Source of the DNA: an uncultured Rhizobiaceae group bacterium
Lineage (GTDB): Bacteria; Pseudomonadota; Alphaproteobacteria; Rhizobiales; Rhizobiaceae
Direction of reading: 5' to 3'
Assembly (NCBI GenBank): GCA_937930635.1
Contig: CALHCF010000013.1
Location: forward strand, 1 to 64,000
Length of the DNA stretch: 64,000 bases
Shown: piece by piece, positions 1-7,561 of the stretch
Layout of the letters: the number at the start of each line of letters is the position of its first letter
How positions within the stretch are numbered: the first letter of the stretch is position 1
Made by a program: the position numbers and the translations under genes
Notes under the pieces: model-generated
Seen by the model: only the letters and a program-made list of their open reading frames with translations
Databases searched by the model: none
Told to the model about the DNA's origin: nothing

Positions 1-1
1 G

Positions 2-850
2 GTGGAGGGCAACACCCGCAAGAGCCGGAACTTCCGCTTCTATACCCATTCGGATCGCACCGATGAGCTTCTGGCGGTCACACTGGCCGATCCGGCCTCG
101 GTGGCGGCAGCAGACCGTAATGTCGGTATCGTTCCGCAGGCCGATGTCAGCTTCTATGCCCACACCGACCATCAGGGCAGTATCCGTGCGCTGACGGACG
201 AGGCCGGCACGGTTGTCAATGATTATGCCTATGACAGCTATGGCCGTGAAGAGCTTGCGGTCGAGGGTCTGACCCAGCGTTTCCGCTATACGGGCCGCGA
301 ATATGACCGCGACATCGGCCTCTACCACTACCGCGCCCGCATCTACGACCCCGAAACCGGCCGCTTCCTGCAGGAAGACCCGATTGGGTTCGAGGCTTTG
401 TTGCCGAACTGGGAATATCTATTCGAGGATGGGGGCTTGCTCAACAAGCTTGATGGAATGCAGCGCATCGCGATTGCAAGTGAGCGAAATTTTTATCGCT
501 ATGTCTCCAATAATCCGACCAATTTTGTAGACCCTTCTGGCCTGGCTGGCAACAAAGGCTTTGTTGCTATTGCAGCTTTGACCACTTTGAAAATTGTAAA
601 AGGAGTCAGGCGCCTTGGCGGCGCCGTGAACGAAAAGATCACAGCCAAATTTTTAATGGCTCGTCAGGATGTCCTTGACAGTGGAGGGTGCATAGCCATC
701 ATTTTCAGTGAGGTTAACGGGACAGGTGGCGGCCCTTCAATTGCCGATGGGATACCAATGAATAGCCACAAGAAAAATGCTTGTAAAATAGCTGGCAAGC
801 TTGCAAAAGCAGTGTTTACATTTTATGGAACAATAACCGGCGGTGTATAA
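2..850 (+). CDS. RHS-repeat polymorphic toxin, C-terminal part (5' end outside window)
   Basis: This is the C-terminal 282 residues of an RHS/YD-repeat protein whose reading frame is open to the window edge, so the gene begins upstream. RHS core hallmarks are visible: a YDSYGRE segment, RFRYTGREYDRDIGLYHYRA, an RIYDPETGRFLQEDP stretch, and the boundary motif NFVDPSGLAG near residues 174-183. In RHS toxins a protease in the shell cuts after the DPxGL motif and releases the tip. Here the tip is about 101 residues (544-847) and more AT-rich than the core. I recognise no toxin family in it; it has an alanine-rich hydrophobic start and one Cys-containing GGCIAIIFSE segment. The next gene overlaps its stop codon, as expected for an immunity gene. 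Known of the family: these are contact-dependent or secreted antibacterial effectors. The toxin activity is unknown. Confidence 0.85.
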   Translation: MEGNTRKSRNFRFYTHSDRTDELLAVTLADPASVAAADRNVGIVPQADVSFYAHTDHQGSIRALTDEAGTVVNDYAYDSYGREELAVEGLTQRFRYTGREYDRDIGLYHYRARIYDPETGRFLQEDPIGFEALLPNWEYLFEDGGLLNKLDGMQRIAIASERNFYRYVSNNPTNFVDPSGLAGNKGFVAIAALTTLKIVKGVRRLGGAVNEKITAKFLMARQDVLDSGGCIAIIFSEVNGTGGGPSIADGIPMNSHKKNACKIAGKLAKAVFTFYGTITGGV

Positions 851-1148
851 GATGAGGAACTTGGATGATCATTCAAAGGTATTTGCTATATTATTGATAG
901 CTCTTTGCGTAATTCCAATTTCCATAATTTTATTTATTGCTAATCTATATTTCCAAGGAGACGGTTATCACAAATATTTTATATTTTTTACTTTATTATT
1001 ATCTTACCTATCTACAATATTGAATACGTATAGGGAAAAGGGTATACTTTCAGGGAAATTTGAGACCATAAAGGCTAGTATAAGAGCTTTTCCAAAAGTT
1101 TTTTTGGTTATTTTGGTTTATTTTGTCTCTGGCTATTTATTGAGATAA
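843..1148 (+). CDS. Small membrane protein, likely immunity protein for the RHS tip
   Basis: This is a 101-residue, very AT-rich gene. A GTG at 843 overlaps the RHS stop codon by eight bases; an ATG at 852 is an alternative start. Three hydrophobic segments are visible: residues about 13-36 (FAILLIALCVIPISIILFI), about 43-59 (KYFIFFTLLLSYLSTIL) and the C-terminal FPKVFLVILVYFVSGYLL. It is therefore predicted to sit in the inner membrane. The place directly after a toxin tip, the overlap and the low GC content are typical of immunity genes in polymorphic-toxin loci. A membrane-embedded immunity protein would fit a toxin acting at the membrane or in the periplasm, but that is inference. No family was recognised. 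Confidence 0.65.
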   Translation: MYKMRNLDDHSKVFAILLIALCVIPISIILFIANLYFQGDGYHKYFIFFTLLLSYLSTILNTYREKGILSGKFETIKASIRAFPKVFLVILVYFVSGYLLR

Positions 1149-1856
1149 GTCTCCAGTTCGTCACCCTACAGCCGTATTGCCCCGGCTATTCTTGAAATCA
1201 TCGCAGTGGACGGCGATGGTGAGACGGAAGTTCTGCGCATCACGCCGGAACATCCGGTCCATCTGGAGCATTGGGATGCAAAGCCGCGTGGTGATATGCT
1301 TGCGAGCCTGCAGGGTCTGGCTGCTGCAACCACGGCTTTCCCGACGGCCCATGAAGCCACGCAGTTTGGCGATTGGGTCAAGGCCGGGGCCATCAGGGCG
1401 GGGGACCAGCTCTCAACCGCTGGCTCGATCACTCATCTGGCAGAGCAAGGACCGACGCTCCTGAAAGCTGCAGCCATCAATGGCGAAGCCGTCTCATCTT
1501 CAAGCAAACTGTCGCTGACGGTTCAAAACACCCGCCTGATAGACCGCGCCACCCGCGTCTACAACCTGGAGATCAACAGCCGCAACGGCGAAATCACCCA
1601 CAACTATCTCGTTGGAGATGATGAGATTTGGGTGCATAATAAAGTAGGTGTAGCTAGATGCATTGACATAGCGATACGTATTTTCGTAGCCGCGTTAGGG
1701 ATAGAAAGAGACCCATTGCCACGTGCGCGAGGAGGGTGTAGCCCGCCACCAGCGATTACTTGTACCATGACTCCACCGGAATATCCTCAAAAGCCTTTTC
1801 CAGGTCGTCGCCCGCCACGAAACGGACCATATTCTCCATGGGCAGGTGGGCTATAA
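1149..1856 (+). pseudogene. Orphan pretoxin-HINT cassette with proline-rich tip, 5' end missing
   Basis: The frame opens immediately after the stop codon of the preceding immunity gene and has no credible start; a GTG at 1206 is only the first possible codon. The translation matches the second half of a pretoxin HINT (intein-like autoprocessing) domain: ITPEHPVHLEHWD near the start and TRVYNLEINSRNGEITHNYL followed by GDDEIWVHNK, where HINT self-cleavage normally occurs. After VHNK come about 68 residues rich in Pro, Arg and Gly with two Cys, the presumed toxin tip, of no recognised family. In polymorphic-toxin loci such promoterless, headless cassettes are kept downstream of the full gene and can replace its tip by recombination. 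The following gene has a strong ribosome site and looks like the matching immunity gene. Confidence 0.7.
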
Positions 1857-1867
1857 GGAGGCTTACA

Positions 1868-2356
1868 TTGGTTGGAAAAAGCGATAACCATGGAATTGCT
1901 GAATTGGTGATAGATGCTTACAATGGTAGCTCGAAAGCAATCAAGTTATTACGTGGCCGCTCCCAGTTGACTGCCTATGGATTAACCACTTTGGAGGCAT
2001 GTCGACAGCAGGTTGCTTACTGTGAAAAACGCGGAGAATTTGGGCCAGCTTCCTTTTTTTCTTCTCTGATGTTAAATTATTCTGAGAAAGAAAGTCTCAA
2101 GAATCTCGAACGTTTATCTCGTAAGAACGCCTATTGCGCTTATTTGTGTGCAGATGTAAATTTGCAAATTGGAGATGTCAGGTTAGCAGAAGAACTACTT
2201 GAATTTTCAGCCTCAAAAGGGCACGTTTACGCAAAAAAATTGATATTCCACCGTTCTGGCAATTATAATTTTTATAGAAAAATATATATATATAGTTGTA
2301 GATTAATCGAAACCTTAAAAAATCCCTTTGGCGAAAACACAAAGAAGATAATTTAG
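1868..2356 (+). CDS. Likely immunity protein of the orphan HINT cassette, Sel1/TPR-like
   Basis: I place the start at TTG 1868 because a perfect AAGGAGG (1855-1861) lies six bases upstream; an in-frame start at 1760 would overlap most of the toxin tip. The product is about 162 residues, soluble and without a signal peptide. Helical, repeat-like segments such as AEELLEFSASKGHVYAKKLI resemble Sel1/TPR-type helices, and the C terminus is rich in Lys, Tyr and Ile. The GC content is well below that of the flanking chromosomal genes. Its place directly behind a toxin tip suggests that it neutralises that tip in the cytoplasm. No family assignment is certain. Confidence 0.55.
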   Translation: MVGKSDNHGIAELVIDAYNGSSKAIKLLRGRSQLTAYGLTTLEACRQQVAYCEKRGEFGPASFFSSLMLNYSEKESLKNLERLSRKNAYCAYLCADVNLQIGDVRLAEELLEFSASKGHVYAKKLIFHRSGNYNFYRKIYIYSCRLIETLKNPFGENTKKII

Positions 2357-2520
2357 GGTGTGGAATCAATTTATACGGCAATTGATTGCAAACATGTACA
2401 GTATGTTATGGAAGTTAGTGGCCGTTTTTTTGAAGTAGGTTGCCAGCCTGAGCATGTCTTTATGTTCTGCAAAAGAAGCGCTCAATGAAGTTGCGCATGC
2501 TCAGAAGTTCTTACCAAGGT

Positions 2521-2760
2521 AACTGATCTGCAGGCATTCGACTTATGAGGATGACGGTAAGCGCACCCTAATCTATGACTTTCCGCCTGATACCGCGGGT
2601 GGGCCGGATCAGGTGGACACCACGCTGTTCCATTATGATGGAAGCCACCTCACGCTGACGTAGCAGCCGGTGGAGGGCAACACCCGCAAGAGCCGGAACT
2701 TCCGCTTCTATACCCATTTTGACCGTGCTGAGCTATTTCGCAAAACTATTGTGAACTACT
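2521..2760 (+). pseudogene. Decayed RHS-core fragment with in-frame stop
   Basis: One frame through this stretch reads as RHS protein: YEDDGKRTLIYDFPPDTAGG, then DTTLFHYDGSHLTLT, a TAG stop at 2661-2663, and QPVEGNTRKSRNFRFYTHFD. After the stop the DNA is identical to the first 50 bases of the window. The fragment has no start and is interrupted, so it is a leftover of a second RHS copy. It marks the right edge of the RHS locus; the type II secretion genes begin 66 bases further on. The stretch 2357-2520 in front of it shows no recognisable gene. Confidence 0.75.
2669..2718 (+). repeat. 50-bp exact direct repeat of window positions 1-50
   Basis: Bases 2669-2718 are identical to bases 1-50 and both encode the RHS segment VEGNTRKSRNFRFYTH. 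Sequence identity falls away right after position 50. Such a repeat flanking the two toxin/immunity cassettes gives a substrate for homologous recombination that could delete or swap tips. Confidence 0.9.
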
Positions 2761-2825
2761 CATCACTTTTAACGCAATCCATTTCTTAAGTGCCAATAAA
2801 GGCCTAATATAGGAACGAGGCAGGG

Positions 2826-3845
2826 GTGCATGTCGTGTTCATCGATTGGATAAACTGGTTACGATTTGAACTTGGGAGCTTTCTATTTGGAGGCCCCGTT
2901 GATTTAGCGCGCCGTAAAGCAAATCTAATTGTTACAGCGTCGCAGGATGAAGTGTTTGTAAAGCCGAAAAACAAACGCTCAAACCCAATCACACTTGCCA
3001 AGTTTGCTGAAGGTGGCGCGAGCATTCCATGGTTCAAGAAACGGGCAGTTCTGGAACTGAGTGCAACATCCATGGGTCTGGAAAGAGGGCTTGCCACGTT
3101 CAATATGCCGGTGAGACAGGCTGCTGAGATGGCTGTCCTTGACCTGAGTTCATCCACTCCCATCGCGCCTGAGTCGGTGCATATTTTACTACCAGTTACG
3201 AATCGAGATAACCGTCAATCATCCTATCTCGCAATCAAAAAACAACGTATCCGGGTGTTGGTTGATCGCCTTAGTGAAGCTGGCATCAAACCGATCGCCA
3301 TAACGGCCAACGGGAGACAAGGCTGTTATTGGGCCGATAAATCGGTTTTGGCCGAAGTGGAAGCCAGTCGCTTCCTGGATTCTCTACGGGGCCGAGTTGC
3401 TCGATTTGGTTGCATTCTAGTCGCCGGTCTTTTTTTGGGAACAGCAGGTCATGCCTACTGGCGCTATGATGCAGCTACCCGTGAGGTTAATGCGCAGATA
3501 GAGGATGCACGACTGGTCATTGCAAAAATCAGCAAGCGCAATCTGGCTCATTCTGAACGAATTCAGAAACTCGATACCGTTCGTCGAGAAAAAAGGAATC
3601 GGGCACCGCTTGTGGCGGTATGGGAAGAACTTTCACGCGTCATTCCCGATTCCGCATGGGTTACCGACGTTACAGTCACCCGGGATTCTCTGACGTTTTC
3701 CGGCTTCGCACGTTCGGCTTCCGGCCTCATAGCTGGGTTGGACGCTTCCAAAATGTTTGAAGAACCGGCCTTGTATGGCCGTGTTTTGCGCGATCCTAAA
3801 TCGGGCGCTGAAAGATACTCGATACGAACCCGGCTTGGCGAGTGA
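2826..3845 (+). CDS. gspL: Type II secretion system inner-membrane protein GspL (PilN-like)
   Basis: This 339-residue protein is the first gene of the forward type II secretion operon. A GTG start at 2826 is chosen because a GAGGCAGG purine stretch lies just upstream and the nearby ATG at 2830 is out of frame. The N-terminal about 190 residues are the cytoplasmic part; a single membrane segment follows at about residues 196-212 (FGCILVAGLFLGTAGHAYW). The periplasmic part is a PilN-like ferredoxin-fold domain with the typical WEELSRVIPDSAWVTDVTV segment. GspL recruits the GspE ATPase to the inner-membrane platform and pairs with GspM, the next gene, which overlaps its stop. Identification rests on topology plus position, because GspL diverges strongly in alphaproteobacteria. 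Confidence 0.75.
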   Translation: MHVVFIDWINWLRFELGSFLFGGPVDLARRKANLIVTASQDEVFVKPKNKRSNPITLAKFAEGGASIPWFKKRAVLELSATSMGLERGLATFNMPVRQAAEMAVLDLSSSTPIAPESVHILLPVTNRDNRQSSYLAIKKQRIRVLVDRLSEAGIKPIAITANGRQGCYWADKSVLAEVEASRFLDSLRGRVARFGCILVAGLFLGTAGHAYWRYDAATREVNAQIEDARLVIAKISKRNLAHSERIQKLDTVRREKRNRAPLVAVWEELSRVIPDSAWVTDVTVTRDSLTFSGFARSASGLIAGLDASKMFEEPALYGRVLRDPKSGAERYSIRTRLGE

Positions 3846-4435
3846 TGAACAGCGCGCTCATCACAATTATGAACTTGCCGAAAGCTGCTCGAAAACTCGT
3901 AGCATTACTGATGACTCTTATTCTCTTGGGGCTGCTTGCAATGGCTGTTGCGGTGCCATTGAAGTTGGTCATGAGTAAGAAACAGGAGCTGGAATTCAAA
4001 AGAGAACAGCTGGGCAAGATCGAACGGTCAATAGAGAGCAGTCAGGTTGCCGATCGTGGAGTTGGTTCGATCGATGAAACCGGCCTTTTCCTAAAAGGTG
4101 ATGATGAAGGCGTTATCCAGGCAAATCTTCAAAGCCGACTTAGCAGCCTGGCATCGAGGCATGGGGTCGAAATATCCTCAGTTGCAGCTGCTACTTCCTA
4201 TGAAAATGATGGCATTCGATATGTCGGTATCAGCACCAATCTAAGTGGTGATATTGCAGCGATTCACAATACCATATTTGCGATCGAAAACTCGGTACCA
4301 ACTCTGTTTGTCATGACTGCACGGCTCTCTGCTGCCCGACGCAAGGGGCAGACTGCTTCGGACAAAAAGCCAATGCTGCAGGTGCGACTCTCCATTTTTG
4401 GTGCATCGGATCCTAACCTCGCAGAGGACTCATAA
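3845..4435 (+). CDS. gspM: Type II secretion system protein GspM
   Basis: This is a 196-residue bitopic membrane protein. The ATG at 3845 overlaps the gspL stop; a GTG at 3842 is an alternative. There is one transmembrane segment at about residues 19-40 (LVALLMTLILLGLLAMAVAV), then a charged coiled-coil-like stretch (KKQELEFKREQLGKIERSIE), then a periplasmic alpha/beta domain with QANLQSRLSSLASRHGVEIS, which resembles the GspM ferredoxin-like fold. GspM stabilises GspL in the assembly platform. It is translationally coupled on both sides: the stop overlaps the next ATG. The short primary-sequence signature means that the name leans on order and architecture. Confidence 0.7.
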   Translation: MNSALITIMNLPKAARKLVALLMTLILLGLLAMAVAVPLKLVMSKKQELEFKREQLGKIERSIESSQVADRGVGSIDETGLFLKGDDEGVIQANLQSRLSSLASRHGVEISSVAAATSYENDGIRYVGISTNLSGDIAAIHNTIFAIENSVPTLFVMTARLSAARRKGQTASDKKPMLQVRLSIFGASDPNLAEDS

Positions 4436-5001
4436 TGATCCGTCTTATGGGTATATTGGTCCTTGTGTTGGCAATCGCTGGCTTGCTGAAGATCAACTGG
4501 CAGTTCTTGACGACTCCAATCGACACCAGCCCAATTCTAATAGAGCAGTTGCCAACAAACGAGCAGGGGAGAATAACCCGAGTAAAGCAGAGTCAGAATG
4601 ATGATGAGTCCGACGAGGCGTCATTTCAAAGTGTTCAAACTTTGTCTCGCCCCTTGTTCAATCCAACAAGAAGACCTTTTCGCAAGCAGGTCAAAAAGAC
4701 CGTCAAAGTAGTTCGTGCAAAACAGAAAGTTATTGAGGCCAAAGCTGCGCCCCAACCGGACCTGGAGTTGTTGGGTGTGAGTGCTGGCCCTGACTCAACC
4801 AGAGCCTTGGTCAAAATGGAGGGCCAGGACGCGCAATGGGTGCAAAAATCTGACTCGGTTGAAAACTGGACGATAGGAAACATCCTTCCTCACTCAATCA
4901 CTCTAGTTCATGGCAAACAAACCGCACACTATGAGCTATTCCCTTCGTCTGAGACTGAAAAGAACATCGACAGGTCGCAACAATCCGGGGCGACTCAATG
5001 A
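4435..5001 (+). CDS. Type II secretion GspC/GspN-like inner-membrane protein
   Basis: This is a 188-residue protein with an N-terminal membrane anchor (residues about 4-18, LMGILVLVLAIAGLL), a flexible acidic linker, a SRPLFNPTRRP motif at about residues 74-84 and a small beta-rich domain around LELLGVSAGPDSTRALV. The RPLF motif plus a homology-region-like domain are shared by GspC-type and GspN-type proteins. GspC connects the inner-membrane platform to the N domains of the secretin. No PDZ domain is present, unlike classical GspC. It lies between gspM and gspK, overlapping both. I cannot separate C from N by reading, but a secretin connector is the best role since no other C candidate is present. 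Confidence 0.6.
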   Translation: MIRLMGILVLVLAIAGLLKINWQFLTTPIDTSPILIEQLPTNEQGRITRVKQSQNDDESDEASFQSVQTLSRPLFNPTRRPFRKQVKKTVKVVRAKQKVIEAKAAPQPDLELLGVSAGPDSTRALVKMEGQDAQWVQKSDSVENWTIGNILPHSITLVHGKQTAHYELFPSSETEKNIDRSQQSGATQ

Positions 5002-5915
5002 GCTTGCAAAGCACTGACAATCAAGAAAGTTCTCAGGCCGGTTTCACACTTGTTGCTGTACTTGGTTTTCTGTTTGTCGTCGCCTTGTTTGCCATGCCCT
5101 TCGTTATAGTTGTCAAATCGAATTTTATGGTTTCAAGCCATCTCCTCAGTCAGAAGCGTCTGGAATTTCTGGCTGAAGGGCTTTTGGAAGTCTATGCACT
5201 GCAGGTTTTGTCTGGTGCGATTTCAGCGGACCGAAGAGCCAACGCGGAACCGGGACCGCAGAGCTGTTCGACTCCAGAGTTTAGGTTCTCAGTTTCGATT
5301 CAAGACCATCGAGGGCTGATCGATCTTAACTCCAGCAGCATCGCTTTGATACAATTGGGCTTCGAAGCTCTGTCGCTCAGTCGTGAGGAAACCAAACAAA
5401 TCGCCAGAACTATTGCCCATATGAGATCGGTGCGAAATGGCGTTCGCCCACAAGGTTTGCTCCCCTTACGAATCGATCGCCCATCAGGGCGCTTTGTGAG
5501 TGTTCTTGAGTTGATGGATATTGAAACGCCGACCCCGCTTAATCATGCTGAACTATCTCAGATTTTTACGGTTCATAGTCGATCCGGACGGCTTAACCGT
5601 ATCTTGGCATCGGCTCCACTCAAAAGAGTATTGGAAGCTACTCCAAATTCGAAATTACCAATTACAGGTATCGGGGCGAACGACTCCAAAAAAGGAACTT
5701 ATACAATTTCAGTTAGCGTGGCGAAGGCCGAAACGTTCCTTCAGCATACCATGGCTAGAATAGTCGCAGTCGGTCAAAGTCCCCATAACCCTTTTCAAAC
5801 ACTCGAGGCGATCAATGTCGGACTTCCTGAAGAAAGAACACCTGTAACCAACTCATCCTGCAACTCGATATTTGGACGTGGTGTGACTCAAATTTTGGCA
5901 CAAGAAAATGAGTAG
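4998..5915 (+). CDS. gspK: Type II secretion minor pseudopilin GspK
   Basis: This 305-residue protein begins with a class III prepilin leader: cleavage is expected at Gly15-Phe16 in QAGFTLVAVLGFLFVVALFA. The residue at +5 of the mature chain is Ala, not Glu, which is the known hallmark of GspK. The rest is a large periplasmic domain with the HRGLIDLNSS segment typical of the family. GspK caps the pseudopilus tip with GspI and GspJ, both encoded downstream. The start overlaps the previous stop by four bases, and its own end overlaps gspE by eight bases. Confidence 0.85.
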   Translation: MSLQSTDNQESSQAGFTLVAVLGFLFVVALFAMPFVIVVKSNFMVSSHLLSQKRLEFLAEGLLEVYALQVLSGAISADRRANAEPGPQSCSTPEFRFSVSIQDHRGLIDLNSSSIALIQLGFEALSLSREETKQIARTIAHMRSVRNGVRPQGLLPLRIDRPSGRFVSVLELMDIETPTPLNHAELSQIFTVHSRSGRLNRILASAPLKRVLEATPNSKLPITGIGANDSKKGTYTISVSVAKAETFLQHTMARIVAVGQSPHNPFQTLEAINVGLPEERTPVTNSSCNSIFGRGVTQILAQENE

Positions 5916-7560
5916 TCCGGATGCAATGCACAACTTCGAAGCTGCAACACCTGTTGTTTTTCTCGACGAGCTGATGAAATGTGGCGATCTGGACCGCGAC
6001 GGGAAACGCAGGTTTCTGGCCGCCAATGAAAATTCCGGCCAACCCTTCGATGTTATTGTTACAGAACTCGGTCTGGTACCAGAGATCGCGCTTGCGAGCC
6101 GGTTGGCTCATTTTTTCCAGGTGCCACAGCTTGGTGACCAAGACTTTCAGATAGATGCTGATCTAATTGAGCGCTTGGACCTCGACTTTCTTAAAAAATC
6201 GTGCCTGCTGCCAGTAATTTTGAAGGACGACACACTTCTGATTTTGCTGGCGGATCCATTCGATCAATCGGCTCTCTCATCTGTGGAATTTTTGCTTGAT
6301 GAATCTATAAGATTCTCAATCGCGCCACGAAAACATATTCTCGAGCTTCTCGAAACCTGCGACGTCGATACAAGTAGTTCACCGTCTGAGCAAACTGAAG
6401 AGGCTCATTCAAGCGTATCAGAAGAGGATCTGGATCGCCTTCACGACATCGCTAGCGAAGCACCGGTCGTTCGTTTCGTTACTCAAACATTGCAAGATGC
6501 GGTGGATCGTCATGCAACTGATATTCACCTGGAACCCATGACAGGTAAAATCACTGTTCGCTACCGTATCGATGGCATTTTGCATGCGATAACGGACGTT
6601 CCTAAGTCTCACTACACCGGTATCGTGACACGCTTGAAAGTGTTGTCACGTCTCAATATCGCCGAGCGCCGCCGCCCTCAGGACGGACGTATGAGAGTTT
6701 CTGTCAGGGGGCGCAACGTTGATCTGCGTATATCGATATTGCCGACCATTAACGGCGAAACAATCGTTCTTCGTATCCTCGATAAATCAAAAATTCCACT
6801 CAATCTGGATTCTCTTGGCTTTGACGAGGAAGCAAGTAGCATGCTCGAAAAACTTGCAGAAACACCCAACGGGATTATCTTGGCAACGGGCCCTACGGGA
6901 AGCGGCAAGACAACAACACTCTATGCCCTTCTTCGAATGTTGATGCGACCAGAAGTAAAGATATTCACTATTGAGAACCCAGTGGAATACAAACTGGACA
7001 ACGCCGTTCAATTACAGGTCAATCCTGACATCAACTTTACCTTCGCCGCCGCTTTGCGGTCTGTATTGAGGCAAGATCCAGACGTTATCTTGGTTGGCGA
7101 AATTCGCGATAAAGAAACTGCCGAGATAGCAATTCGAGCTTCACTAACGGGTCATCTTGTGTTCGCGTCACTTCATACAAATTCTGCTGTAGAGGCAATT
7201 ACACGACTACGGGATATGGGAGTAGATTCTTTCTTGCTGGCTGCGACAGTTCGCGGAATTATTGCCCAGCGGCTTGTCAGGAAACTCTGTCCTGAATGTT
7301 TCAATTCGGCTTCAAAAGACACTACATGTGGGGCTTGCAATGGGAGCGGATATGCCGGCCGTTCCGTCTGCTACGAAATCATGAAGGTTTCGAAATCTCT
7401 GTCTGCTGGAATTTCTTCAGGCTCATCAACGATCACACTTCAGGAGCAGGCGATAGAAGAAGGGTTGGTTCCGCTACAGGATCATGCAGCATCTCTAGTT
7501 GAATCTGGAAAAACATCACCAGAGGAAGTTCGAAGGGTTATCGAACTCTCGATGGCATAG
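5908..7560 (+). CDS. gspE: Type II secretion ATPase GspE
   Basis: This is the 550-residue hexameric secretion ATPase that drives pseudopilus assembly from the cytoplasmic face. Visible parts are an N-terminal MshEN-like region, the Walker A motif GPTGSGKTTTL at residues about 328-338, an Asp box (FTIENPVEY), a Walker B-like DPDVILVGEIRDKETAE at about 390-406, and a His box (ASLHTNSAVEAITRL). A zinc-finger-like CPEC...CGAC pair with cysteines at residues 461, 464, 474 and 477 is the CM domain found in GspE. Length is normal for the family. It overlaps gspK and is followed by gspF with a one-base gap. Confidence 0.95.
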   Translation: MSSPDAMHNFEAATPVVFLDELMKCGDLDRDGKRRFLAANENSGQPFDVIVTELGLVPEIALASRLAHFFQVPQLGDQDFQIDADLIERLDLDFLKKSCLLPVILKDDTLLILLADPFDQSALSSVEFLLDESIRFSIAPRKHILELLETCDVDTSSSPSEQTEEAHSSVSEEDLDRLHDIASEAPVVRFVTQTLQDAVDRHATDIHLEPMTGKITVRYRIDGILHAITDVPKSHYTGIVTRLKVLSRLNIAERRRPQDGRMRVSVRGRNVDLRISILPTINGETIVLRILDKSKIPLNLDSLGFDEEASSMLEKLAETPNGIILATGPTGSGKTTTLYALLRMLMRPEVKIFTIENPVEYKLDNAVQLQVNPDINFTFAAALRSVLRQDPDVILVGEIRDKETAEIAIRASLTGHLVFASLHTNSAVEAITRLRDMGVDSFLLAATVRGIIAQRLVRKLCPECFNSASKDTTCGACNGSGYAGRSVCYEIMKVSKSLSAGISSGSSTITLQEQAIEEGLVPLQDHAASLVESGKTSPEEVRRVIELSMA

Positions 7561-7561
7561 C

